Notes under the pieces: model-generated
What the model saw: the letters and a program-made list of their open reading frames with translations, nothing else
Told to the model about the DNA's origin: nothing
Databases searched by the model: none
Program-made: the position numbers and the translations under genes
Origin: Persea americana
Taxonomy: Eukaryota > Streptophyta > Magnoliopsida > Laurales > Lauraceae
DNA: 64,000 bases
Direction of reading: 5' to 3'
NCBI GenBank assembly: GCA_029852735.1
Contig: CM056813.1
Span: 42,429,682 to 42,493,681, forward strand
Shown here: one piece after another, positions 22,087-33,555 of the stretch
Position numbering within the stretch: the first letter of the stretch is position 1
Layout of the letters: each line of letters begins with the position of its first letter

Positions 22087-23600
22087 CCGACTGCTTAACA
22101 GCGAAGGCAAGCCAAGAGACAACTCCGCAAGCTCAAACAGTAAGAGAAGGCTCAACCCAAGCACGAAGTCCCTAAAAAGGCAGAAACCTCCTCCACCGCT
22201 TCACTAGGGGCAATAGAAGAGTCCTTTCCCATGACTTCAAGAGTGGTAAGAAAATTCACCCTCGGTGATTTCATGCCACCACGGCTCGGAAATGAGACTA
22301 CGCAGGGGGCATCATAGTCTTGCAACTCGGTAGTTGGATTCTCCATGGATGGATACGAGTCTAGTGACACTGCCAGTGATATCGACGAGTGGGAGGAATC
22401 CCTTGAAGAATGGATCCCAGAATCTCACCTTATGCCAGTAATCTGGTATAACCCCTTCCAGTCACAAGGATCCTGGTCTGATGATGATGAAGACCAAGAG
22501 GCTGTTCAACAAAGTGTTGTTGACCCAACGTAAGCGACTGCTCTAGTGGAACCCAACGATGTTGAACCACAAGGAGCAGATGAAGAAGAAGATTTAGTTC
22601 CTATGCACGATCTCAAAGAATATGCGAGGATCTTGCAGCGTCTTGCCATAGAGCAAGAGCAGGATCGCATCAATCAGCTTCATCAAAATCTAGAACCAGA
22701 AGTCCTGGACAATCTACAATCATCTCCTCCAGCAACACCGGAAAATGAAGAAGATTGCTGGGTTGATGATCCTCTTACATCGGAGGATGAGTCTGATTCT
22801 CAACAGTCCATTATGGAGGCATCTTCTATCGAAGTTGCTTGTAATGTGATAGTTCAGGATGATAGTGCCTCTGAAGCTTCATCTGCTGAGGCCGCAGACT
22901 CTCAAAATTCATCTGGTAGCATATCTTTTGGAGCTACATCTTCTCATGTGACTTCCACTAAGATAGTACCTTCTCAGGCTTCATCTCCTAAAACGGTGAC
23001 TTTGGAATTCAAGCCTCTTCCAACTGGTCACCATGAAGAAGCTCTGGCCGATGAAGTCTTCTTCAATGAAAACCCGGTCAACTGGTCTTAGATACCCGAC
23101 CTCATAGGTGATGTCTGGACCAATGAAATACTCAACAAAAAAGAAAAGTTATTGGAAGATGTTCAGGACTTGTTCCTAGAAAATGTTCCATGCAACGCAA
23201 TTACTGAGGACGGCAATGCTGACGCAGAAACATTGTCAAATGAGAAGGATCAACCCCTTGATCCCGAAGAAGGTCTTCCAAAAGAAGAACCATCTCTAGA
23301 AGCTTTTGAAGTTGGGAAAGGTACTCGCTCTGGCCTGGATTACCACAAAAACTACAACCAACCTTCTTCTTCTTCTTATGTAAATCCTTCGGGAAAGCGA
23401 GTTGTAAATGCCCCAAGCAGCAATGATAATGAAAATGCAGGCCCCAAGGAGGCTTTCAAGTATGACTTGATTGAGCACTTCAAACACATGCCTGCACGAC
23501 TGCACATTCTAGAGTTATTACGAATGTCACCACAAACTCGTGATAGTCTCATTTCATAACTACAAAAGCTGAATGCGAAAGTCAACAAACATGCCCCACA
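22087..23600 (+). pseudogene. Acidic gag-pol linker of Tat copy 1
   Basis: Mostly open in the frame of the gag C-terminus, with scattered stops (22084, about 22531, about 23089, 23557). It encodes Asp/Glu/Ser-rich, low-complexity protein such as SDTASDIDEWEESLEEW and EDCWVDDPLTSEDESDS. No catalytic motif is visible. Position and composition suggest a disordered spacer between gag and protease. Confidence 0.6.
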
Positions 23601-23616
23601 AGTCCTACAAATTGAA

Positions 23617-24660
23617 ATGGACTATAGGGTCAAAAAATCAAACACTTCCTCAAAAGGAGAAAAGAAGAAAACTGTGGGATCTTGCATTCAATGCCTCTCG
23701 GTCCAAAAGGCAGCAAGTGCGACCATCACCTTTAATAAGGAAGACCTCCTGCTGGGTGAGACAAAGCACAATCAACCCCTGTACTTCATAGGGTACATCA
23801 AAGAGATGCCAATACACAGTTCAGATTGACCCAGGTTCTGCACTCAACCTCATCTCTACTACGGCACTCGAAGAGCTGGGTATTCCACCTAGCAAGTTGA
23901 GTCACACATCTGTATCTATCTTTGGATATGATAGGAGTGCTCAAAGGCCTATTGGCAAAATTAGATTCAGATTGCAAATCAGTGATCTTATCTCTGAGGT
24001 CACCGTGAATGCAATAAAAACCCCTTCATGCTACATCATCCTTCTCGGACACCCTTGGATAGACGAGAATGGTGTCGTCCCTTCAACTCTACATCAGTGC
24101 ATCAAGTTTGTTGGCGACGACGGCTTGATACATCGAGTGTTTGCAGACAAAAAGCCCTTCAAAGGTAAAGAAGTTCATTTTGCAGACTCTCAAATGTACA
24201 AGGACGAAAAAGAAGAAAAGGAGGAGAAAATAGCATCCTTTGCCGAAAATCTCCAGAAAGATAAAGGCAAAGCTCCTCAGCAATCACCGGAAGAAAACAA
24301 ACCTTTCGGCAAGTCCGAAGAGAGCAATCAATCTCCCTTCGTTGTCTCCCTCAAACCTTCAAAACCTTTGGTAATCACAACCAAAGCGAAGAAGACAAAA
24401 CAAAAGGCCGGGGGCAAGTTTGCTATCTCCTTCGTGTCTATCATGCATGATACGGATTCAGATACAAAGCCAAAAGACGACACATCATTAAGCCAGGCCG
24501 ATACTCAGCAAGTTTAGCCCATTCTTACTCTATTGGAGACTCCTACTGGCATAAAAGATCCTGTGTCTGCTTTTTTCATTGTTTCGGCAGCCTCGGTAGA
24601 AGAAAAACCAATTTCTTCCATATATCGAAAGCTTCGTCATCAAATTCCTCACTTGAACCT
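23617..24660 (+). pseudogene. Tat copy 1 aspartic protease region
   Basis: A retropepsin-like domain. The stretch before it (LLLGETKHNQPLYFIGYI) is in one frame. A frameshift near 23815 moves to the frame with the active-site block QIDPGSALNLIS (about 23824-23860), then ALEELGIP and the hydrophobic ILLGHPWIDENG near 24050, equivalent to the ILG motif of gypsy proteases. A Lys/Glu-rich tail follows to 24517. Protease would cut the polyprotein; the frameshift makes this copy inactive. Confidence 0.8.
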
Positions 24661-25185
24661 TTCCAAAATGAAGGTATGCCTCAACTATCCCTGTATAGTC
24701 CAATGGCACAAGATATCATGAAGAAAATGGGATATGACGCTCAAAATCCAATTGGTTTGGGAGGTGGCCGTGGTATTCTCACACCATTGGAACCCACCCT
24801 GACCAAAAGCCAACTGGAGGATTGGAGACTCCACCGTCAGATATATAAGTCTTCACATGAGTTGGGGTATGATCCTGACACTCCCCTGAGACAGTTGACA
24901 CAAAGGCTGCAAAGTCGTTTTGCGGATCAAGCCTCAACGTCTCGTATCCATGAAGACATCGAGCTCCCTGGATATCTCTTTAAAGAATCACCCGTCGAGG
25001 ATCCAGGAAGCTCATCCAATTGGTATGACTTCTCTGATGATGAAGAGGAATTGTCCGACGACACAGACACACGGTTCCCTGATTCAGAAGAGCCATCGTC
25101 TCGAAAAGAAGTACCTTACTTCGACCCAGTTTCAGCAGGTGATTGGGATCATCTCATAGCAAGTCTTGAGGAGAGAACTGATTAA
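24661..25185 (+). pseudogene. Tat copy 1 G-patch-like domain and acidic linker
   Basis: The sequence MAQDIMKKMGYDAQNPIGLG followed by GRGILTPLEP (about 24703-24795) fits the G-patch pattern: aliphatic/aromatic lead, GY, GLG and GxG glycines, then an aliphatic-Pro end. This domain binds RNA or helicases in other proteins and is found after the protease of betaretroviruses. An acidic, Ser-rich linker follows (SNWYDFSDDEEELSDD). The frame closes with a TAA at about 25183. Copy 2 has the same domain (about 63880-63960, minus). Confidence 0.7.
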
Positions 25186-25254
25186 GAAGATTCATGGACG
25201 GAAGCAGAACCTTGGTCTGAAAATGCCCTTGGAAATCCAGAAGGTCTAGTTGGG

Positions 25255-26620
25255 TTGGAAGCCTCCGAAGATATTGTGGAGGAACCACCCTTAAACCTTC
25301 CAGCGGAAGATTCTGTTCAAAAGATAGAGTTGGGAACACCTGATAACCCACGTCCTGTATTCATAAATAAGAATATAAAGGATGATGAGTTACCCGAGTA
25401 TATCGTTTTTCTTTATGAGTTTGTTGATTGTTTTGTATGGTCTTACGCTGAAATGCCTAGTTTATACCCCAAAATAGCAGTCCACAAACTCAATCTGCAA
25501 AAAGATATCAAGCCTGTCAAACAAGGCCAAAGAAGATTCCGTCCTTACGTGATGGATAAAATTGAACAAGAAGTTTAGAAACTCAAAAGCGTTCGCTTCA
25601 TCCGCGAGGAACAACATCCTGAATGGTTGGCCAACATTATCCCCGTGACAAAGAAAAATGGGCAAATCAGGGTCTATGTTGACTACAGAGACCTGAACGG
25701 TGCATGCCCCAAAGATGAATTCCCGCTCCCCATACTGAAGGTAATGATCGACAACACCTGCGGATTTGAACGAATTGCATTCATGGATGGCTTCTCTGGT
25801 TACAATCAGATAAAGATGCATCTTGAAGATGAAAAATATACATCATTTCGGACTCCATTTGGCGTGTATTGCTACACTGTTATGCCATTTGGTCTGAAAA
25901 ATGCCGGTGCAACATATCAGAGGGCTATGATGAAGACATTTCAAGATATACAGCATAAGACGGTCGAATATTATGTTGATGACCTTGCCGTTAAGAGCCA
26001 AAGAAAAGAAGACCATCTCAAAGATCTTCAAGAAGTCTTCCTCCGACTTCGCAAACACAAACTGCGGATGAATCCCCTCAAATGCTTCTTTGGTGTTTCA
26101 TCGAGTAAGTTCCTCGGATTTATAGTTCGGAAAGCCGGAATAAAACTTAACCCCACCAAAGTCAAGGCTATCCTAGAAATGCCATCTCCAAGAACTTTAA
26201 GAGAACTCAAAGGGCTTCAAGGGAGGTTAGCGTACATCTGACGGTTCATTTCCAATCTATCAGGAAAATGCCATCCATTTTCTCGCCTAATAAAGAAAGG
26301 TGTAGACTTTGTTTGGGATGCTGAATGTGAAGCTACATTTCAAGACATCAAGTCATACCTGACCAAACCTCCGGTGTTGGCTGCCCCCACAACTGGAAAA
26401 CCATTCGTCTTGTACACAAGAGCTCTCGACTATTCTTTGGGCGCTCTACTCGCACAAGAAAATGATGGAGGAAAAAAGGGTGCTCTATATTACCTCAGCT
26501 GCATGTTGGTTGGTGCAGAGCATCGCTACTTTCTAGTCGAAAAAGAATGCCTTGCAGTAATGTTCGCTGTATAAAAGCTACGTCACTACCTACTGTCCAA
26601 CACAGTATACCTGATTTCGA
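25255..26620 (+). pseudogene. Tat copy 1 reverse transcriptase and first RNase H
   Basis: One frame with stops at about 25576, 26239 and 26572. Visible RT blocks are the N-terminal connector (FVDCFVWSYAEMPSL), TKKNGQIRVYVDYRDLN, FMDGFSGYNQI, MPFGLKNAGATYQR, the catalytic YYVDD (about 25971-25985) and FLGFIV. The gypsy-type RNase H follows (FVLYTRALDYSLGALL, HRYFLVEKECLAVMFA). The enzyme copies element RNA into DNA. The stops prevent production of full-length pol. Copy 2 lacks the region matching 26103-26727. Confidence 0.9.
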
Positions 26621-26862
26621 GGATCAATCTCTTAAAGGTCCTCGTAGCAAAAGCAGTTTCCATCATTGCTCGACTGGCAAAATGGTCCATCCTTCTGTCA
26701 CAATGTGATATTAGGTATGTACCATAAAAAGCAATCAAAGGCCAAGCTCTGGTAGACATTCTCGCAGAGCATCCACTGCCTAAGGATTCTCCACTCAGGG
26801 ATGATCTCCCAGACGAGCCTGCCTACAGCGTGGAGACCTCCTTATCAAATGCCTCCTAGGAC

Positions 26863-27240
26863 ATGTACTTCGATGGTGCAACCAGGACAAATGTAAAAGG
26901 AAAGCTAATATCGGGAATTGGCATTCTCTTTGTTAGTCCTAACAAGTACATGATTCCACATGCATTCTCGCTACTGGAACCATGTTCAAACAATGCAGCT
27001 GAGTGCCAAGCCCTGATCGTAAGATTGGACCTCGCCCTCGAATCCGGTATCACCATGCTGGAAGCCTTTGAGGACTCCCAATTGATCGTCAACCAGATGA
27101 ATCAGAAATATGAAATCAGGAAGCCTGATCTGTTGCCCTACTACAACAAGGCACAATCACTTATGTCTGTAACATCACCCACATCCGCAAAGGTGAAAAC
27201 ATCCGTGCAGATGCCCTGGCTGGACTTGCTGCATCTATGG
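26863..27240 (+). pseudogene. Tat copy 1 second (archaeal-like) RNase H
   Basis: A second RNase H domain: MYFDGATRTNVKG with the first catalytic Asp, NNAAECQALIVRLDLAL with the Glu, and FEDSQLIVNQ with the next Asp. A dual RNase H is a known hallmark of the Tat lineage. The frame breaks near 27170-27240, before integrase. Confidence 0.85.
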
Positions 27241-28760
27241 CGATCCAAGAAGGGGAAGACGTGCAAATTGCAATGTGTCAGAAAAAGATCCTCCCTCCTC
27301 TCAACAAACACCAAGCAGTCGTTGAATGCCACCAAGTGGTTGGAAGTCAGATTTCCATCCTTAGACCTCCGAGCGGCGACTGGACGGATCTGTTCATTGA
27401 TTACATTATGTTCGAAATCCTGCCAGAAGATCCAAAAGAGCGGGTAAGTATCCAAAGACGAGCCCCAAACTTTCATTTGGATATTCCCTCCAAAATGCTT
27501 TATAGAAAATCCTACAACGGAGTACTTCTACGCTGCTTGTCACAACAAGCTGCGGAAGAAACTCTAAAAGAAGTTCATGCTGGTCTTTGTGGAGCCCATC
27601 ATGCTGGTCCTAAGCTCTACGATCAGATAAAAAAGGTTAGGTTACTATTGGCCTACCATGGTAGCTGACGCGATGCAATTTGCTAAACGTTGCCAACAAT
27701 GCCAAGTTCATGGAGATTATGGCCACATGCCTCCAGAATGGCTACATCCTACAGCGATCTCATGGCCCTTCGAAGCCTTGGGTATGGACATCATAGGTCC
27801 TATCTCTCCCCCATCAAGCAAAGGTCATCGCTTCATCTTCGCCGCTACAGATTATATCTCCAAGTGGTCAGAAGCATTCTCGCTCAACGAAATGAAGACC
27901 TCATCAGTCCTTCAATTCTTGCGAACCAACATCATTTGTCGCTTCGGCGTACCTAAAAGATTCTTCCATGATAACGAACCAAAAATTCTGAGATCATAGA
28001 TTCTACAGGTTCTGTGACAAATACAAAATCCAAAGTTGTCCTTCGACTTCGTATAACCCGGCAGCGAATGGACTAGCAGAAGCCTTCAACAAGATAATCT
28101 GCAAAATCCTCAAGAAAATGGTCTCTAGTCACAAAAGAGACTGGGGCGACAAACTACATGAAGCTTTGTGGGCCTATCGAACCACCGTTCGAGGACCAAC
28201 CCATAGCACACCATTCTCCTTGGTCTATGGATGTGAAGCTGTTGTGCCATTGGAAGTACAAATTTCTTCATTGAGGGTATCTCTACAAAATGACATGACG
28301 TAAGAAAGCAACGTCAAATTGAGATTCCAAAAACTGGATAATCTCGATGAAAGACGGCTCGCAGCTCTACAAAGCATTGAGCTTTACCAAGCACGCATGG
28401 TAGGATCTTTCAACAAGAAGGTCAAGCAACGCACCCACGAAAAGGGTGACTTGGTTCTTGCAGTGAAAAGGCCAATGGTTTTTACCCACAAATCCAATGG
28501 CAAATTCGAACCAAAATGGGAGGGACCCTTCGTCATCGACGAAGTCTTCTCCAATGGCGCATATGCTCTTCTAAACATGGAGGGTGACAGATGTATGCTG
28601 CAATCAATGACAAGTTCTTGTAGCGGTACAACCCTTGAAGACTTCTTACATTGGGTCAGAGCGATTCTTGTATGGCCAAAGCCTATTCCTAGGTACTTGC
28701 TCGTCAAACCCACCCCTTTTAGAGTTTTTGTCCTTACGTTGAAATTTCTAAAAACTCAAA
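27237..28760 (+). pseudogene. Tat copy 1 integrase and pol C-terminus
   Basis: The integrase is spread over at least three frames. The HHCC finger is split: HAGLCGAHHAG at about 27590, then CQQCQVHG at about 27700. The core has MDIIGPIS (first Asp), HDNEP (second Asp; the usual NGP/NxPQF context is altered), and GLAEAF near 28070 (Glu). The C-terminus (LWAYRTTVRGP, FEPKWEGPFVIDEVF) resembles the GPY/F-type module. No chromodomain follows. Pol similarity ends near 28640. Confidence 0.85.
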
Positions 28761-28789
28761 AAATGATGTTTACTTTCATAGTTTCATTG

Positions 28790-30141
28790 TTCAAAAAAAA
28801 AAAAAAAAAGGAAAAGAAAAAATCCAAGTTTAGGAGCTTCTTCCCTAACTTGACCAAAACTTTTGATCCTTGAACCCAAAATTCATGGTTTGAAACAAAG
28901 ATTAGGACTCAGGAATTTCCACCCTAGTCCACCCCGATTTTTACCACCAAAAATGGCTTTGAGTCAAAATTTATGACCCTCATGTCTTTAAACAAAAATG
29001 GTTTTTCAAAAAACCGTGGGAAGCTACGCTTAGTCAATACTCGTAAAACCCAAATATCAGAAGGATGCGAACCCCATTCGATACTTCCAAAACCTCAAAA
29101 TCGCAAGGAAGCGACACCTCATCAATACTTGCAAAATTTCAAAAATCGTGGAGACGTAACATTCCGGTTGATATCCATAACCCAAATTTCCAAAATCGTG
29201 GAGACACAACATTTCAGTTGATATCCACAACCCAAATTTCAAAACAAAAACAAAGGTTCGAAAAAACCTCAAATTTCAAACATCGTGGGGAGGTGACATT
29301 CCATCGATACCCACAAAACAAAATTTTTGAAAAAAAGCAGGGAAGCGACATTCAGTCGATACTTGCACCAAAACCTGCGAGGAGGCAGCATTCCATCGAT
29401 ATTCACAACCGAATGAGCAAGGAAGCAACATTCCATCGATACTTGCAATACCATTCAGCAGGGAGGGGACTCTTAGTCGATACTTGCATTTTGAAAACGA
29501 AAAACCTGGTTTTCACGCCAAAAATAAAAAAACCCGGCTTTCACGCCAAAACTCAGCTTTCATGCCAAGAACCTGGCTTTCACACCAAAAAATAAAAAAT
29601 TTGGCTTCCATGCCACAAAACAAAACTTGGTTTTCAAAAAAAAAAATCCAGCTTTCATGCCAAAATTTCGGCTTCCATGCCACAAAAACTCGGCTTCCAT
29701 ACCACAAACAAAACCGGCCTTCATGCCACAAAATTCGGCTTTCACGCCACAAAAAACCTGGCTTTCATGCCAAAAACAAAATTTTAGCTCTCATGCCACA
29801 AAACCAAACTTGGCTTCCATGCCACAAATAAAAAAAAAAAAAAAACGACTCCTATAACACCAAAATTCAGCTTTCATTTCATCTCAAAAATCAGGCTTTT
29901 TGCCGCGAAATCAGGCTTTTCGCCACAAAATCTGGCCTTCATGCCCAAAACAACCCTTTGACAAAAGATTTTCGCAAAATGACAACCTTTTGATCAAATT
30001 CTCAAACAAACATTCTCATGCGACTTTTGCTTATTTTCATCAAAAGAGAATTTAAGTAAAAGGTATATAAAGTACCAAAAATGTTTATACATGGAGGTAC
30101 CAAAAGAAAAGAAGAAAAAGTTTGCTACAAATCAGGAGATT
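28790..30141 (+). repeat. Two minisatellite blocks between pol and the antisense gene (copy 1)
   Basis: At about 28990-29490 a degenerate unit of about 45-55 bp repeats around AATCGTGGAG...ACATTCC...TTGATATCC and CGACATTC..TCGATACTTGC. At about 29505-29945 a shorter unit of about 20-25 bp repeats around GGCTTTCATGCCA(C)AAAA. Both blocks recur at the matching place in copy 2. The open frames across them on both strands reflect the repeat, not genes. Confidence 0.75.
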
Positions 30142-30382
30142 AGTCTGACATGGTCTTCAGCCAAAGACTTAACTCCTGAAGCAGACACTTGGCCTTAGCC
30201 TCCAAAGCTTCCACGCCACGTTTCTTCAGAATTTTCCCATAAAATGCGGCAGGTTGTCGCGATCCATCTTTAGCACAAGGAAGCTCTTCCTAGAGAATTT
30301 GCCATTGTTCATATTCCTGAGTCTTCCTTTGGAGATTGCTTTCCGCCTCCTCAACTTGGCGAAAGAGAGTCCCCTCTCTAGC

Positions 30383-30387
30383 CCGAG
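30383..30387. repeat. Target site duplication CCGAG (left copy)
   Basis: Repeated at 33551-33555 across the solo LTR. Copy 2 supplies the uninterrupted empty site (58860-58890). Confidence 0.85.
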
Positions 30388-33300
30388 TGTCACGACCCCA
30401 AAACTGGACTCCTGCAGCGGTCCGACCTCGGGGACGCGAATTGGAAAGGAAGTGATAAAATAATGTTTCTCCCCAGGATCTGCGTGTGTGAGGAAGCAAA
30501 ATTTCCAAACACATCAAGAACATTTCGTGGAAACTTACATATCGTTGCGACCCGGAGCCCGTGGCCATCGGATTCCGTGTCATACTCAACCTGTTAGCAT
30601 AAAGCTGTCATAGCAACTCATACTCAGACTGGAACAAAACATAATATCAAAATATACAGAGCTGACAGTAATAGGTTAATCATTACCCTAGCATATTCCA
30701 ATTATAATTTAACAAGTGCATTAATTACAATCCCAAGAAAGAGGGCTAATAGAAGCCTTACAAAATAAGAAGCTAAGAACAAGTACTACCCAAGTGTGTA
30801 ACGTATCTCTGGAGCCAATCACGACGTCTACATGACATCAGTGACAAACGAACTTGCAAAATTCGTGGCTTTACAGCCATCTGCTCACGCACTAGCTCAA
30901 GATGGGAACCTGCTACCTAAGGCACCAAAGATAGTATATTAGACACGACGGTCTGGCAGGTGATCAATTTAGGTATGAGCATAAACAAACTTTAGTTTAG
31001 AAGAAGCCATGTTTAAAACAATTTTACTAAATTTAAAACAGATTTACAGAGTTTAAAACAATGTATGAACAATATACTTGCCAAACAAAGGAAAGTCCAT
31101 GAACAATATATGAAACGAGATTAGCATGAATAGTAAATCCATTTTTCAATACCAAAGCACATTTGAAAGTCCCAGAAAAATCATGTCACGCTTGCAAGAT
31201 GAGAACAATGAAATCCATGTACAAGATAGAAACCATTGTGATAAAACCGACTGAGCGGATGGCAACCACATGAAGGTATATTCTCTGTCACACGAGGTAA
31301 CGAGAGCACTCACGATAATAATTCTCCGTCACACAAGGTGAAGGGAGCACACATAATCATGACCCAGTATAACTAGGCATCACTCACGAGTCCCACTGCG
31401 GAATGGGCTAAATAAACACGCACGATATTCCAAACTGCAGTTGGCACAAAATATTTAAGGACCCAAGGCGGTTGATCAGACCGGCAAGGTCGTTCAAGCA
31501 AAACTTGGAAACATCATTTTTAATACGATTCCCAAAAATGGGGTTTTTAAATAAAACCTTGGAAATATCATTTTTAAGACGACTTGAGAATCGACGCAAA
31601 ACTTTACACATTCAAATTATTGTAAATCAATGCCCTTTCAAGTCAAAACCTTTACAAATCCACATTATTGCAAACCAATGCCTTTCACATCAACCCTAAG
31701 GTTTTCAAATCAAACTTTTCAAGCATATGCTAAGGCCCATCATTTGATCCCTGTGTAATTGAAACCCAAATGTTAGAATTACAAGCGGATTGATGCCCCT
31801 GAAGCTAAACAACATTTCGGATTTCAATTGCACAATGTCAAACTAAAAGCCCTTAATCATATTCTGGTTTTTATTCCCAAAGAAATCCCTCAAAATCAGG
31901 TCAAATTTGAAGTTCGGTCACCTGTCGTTTGGTTGTCGGCTAGTCGGCCATGGTCAGGTCGGTTAGCCGAGTGCTGACCGAGAGCTAACCGCCCCATCAG
32001 GACAGGGAAACAACATTCTGGAATTGGGACCGACGTGGTTCAGTCAGCTGTCGGCTGACTGACACCCCAAGTTCTGGAAAATGCAGCATTTTGAAAATGG
32101 AACCGAGATGGTTCAGTCACCTGTCGGTTGGCCTGTCGGCTAGCCGACCACTGACCGACAGCTGACCGACTAGCTACGGGAATGCATTTCTAAAGCTGTT
32201 TTTAGTCTTTTCTTTCCTCCATCACTTCTCCTTATAACCCCTCCTTTCCTGCACGAAAATGAGCCTACATGCTCCTCCAAATTTCATCAACCACTCATTC
32301 ACATCAATATCTAAAATTCATCAACCAATGCCTCATATAATTTCAAAATTCACTTCTAACAATCATTCATAAATGTCAATTTTTACAAAATACAATCTCA
32401 TATCTGAATTCAATAAAATGAATCACAAAGTATGAGCATTAGAACATATGTCTAGTAAGCTAAACTCCAAAACAAAACAAGATTTAGTAATGAAGATTGA
32501 AATCAAGAAATCAAGTTAGAAACCCATAAAATATTGCATGCATGAACAATAAACCTTAATTAATCACTTGCCTTTGCCTCTAGCACTTCAAGGTTACCCA
32601 AAAATCTCACCAATTGGACATAAGCACACCTATTAAACAAAAACCCCCAAAACATACTAAAAAATGGCTCAAAATTAGAAAACTAACAAAGACATGGAAT
32701 TTGATCATTCATGTTGGAATTCGTGGCTCATTTATGACCTAGATCAACATGTTGAAAAATGGGAGCAAGAGGCTTACTCTAAGGTAGCCCTACAACAACT
32801 CTAATGGTTGTTGGAGAGATCATTGGCGACGAAACGACAAGAAAATGGCGCCAAGAGGAAGCTCTCAATGCATGGAGTTGAGCGGTGGTGATCAATCCTC
32901 AATTTGGTAGAGTTTGTTGGGGATTTGGGAGAGAAAATGAGCAAAGAGGAGAGGAGAAGGAGTTCAGCTGGGAGCTCTGCAACAGGCCTCGTTTGGGAAA
33001 GGAAAATGGAGAATAAAAGAAGAGATGGGCTTATATAAGGTGATGGTGGTGGGGCCCACAACTTAAAATTCTTCATGGGCTTGGAACTGGTCTTTCTGGC
33101 TCTCGGATGGACTCGACGAAGAAGAAAAAAATGATCCTCATAAAATCTAGTTTTCAAAAAGTATACTTTTGACATGGTTCTGAAATTTCAAAATTTGGGC
33201 TCAGATTTTAAATGTAAAAAGACTATTTTGCCCCTCGGGATGAAAAATTGATTTTCTGAGTTTCAAATAGGTCAGTCTAAACACAAAAGTTGTTGGGGCT

Positions 33301-33550
33301 AATTTGACCTATCAAAAGAAAACACAATTGGAATTTTTCAAAAATTGAGAACAATCCCCCACGCTGACACGTACAGCCCAAGGCATCCCTGGGCTGTCAG
33401 ACTGGGTCCAACCGCTCTAAAAAATTTTCCAAAGCTATAGAAAACCATTCTAAACCACAAACTAACTCGATTACACTCAAATCTCACTTAGAGAACTAAC
33501 CCTCAGCTAAAAACACACTAATCACGAAAATTAGGGGTCGGGGTCTTACA
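30388..33550 (-). repeat. Tekay-type solo LTR within the antisense gene
   Basis: 3163 bp, running from TGTAAGACCCCGACCCC at 33550 to GGGGTCGTGACA at 30388 in element orientation, with CCGAG duplications on both sides and no internal coding region. Its termini, length, TATA position (33030-33037) and palindrome cluster (31910-32180) match the intact Tekay LTR, but the sequence is clearly diverged. It is the product of LTR-LTR recombination of an older insertion. Small frames inside it are chance. Confidence 0.9.
31910..32180. repeat. Cluster of CGGTTAGCCG / GCTGACCG words in the solo LTR
   Basis: TTCGGTCACCTGTCG, GTCGGCTAG, GGTCGGTTAGCCG, GTGCTGACCG, CAGCTGACCG and GGTTCAGTCACCTG occur in two units separated by AATGCAGCATT. 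This has the same architecture and relative place as in the intact Tekay LTR. Confidence 0.75.
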
Positions 33551-33555
33551 CCGAG
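33551..33555. repeat. Target site duplication CCGAG (right copy)
   Basis: Matches 30383-30387. Confidence 0.85.

Noticed and set aside
29065..29857. Frames encoding repeated Pro/His/Lys peptides on both strands
   Set aside because: They are translations of minisatellite units and not conserved as frames between copies.
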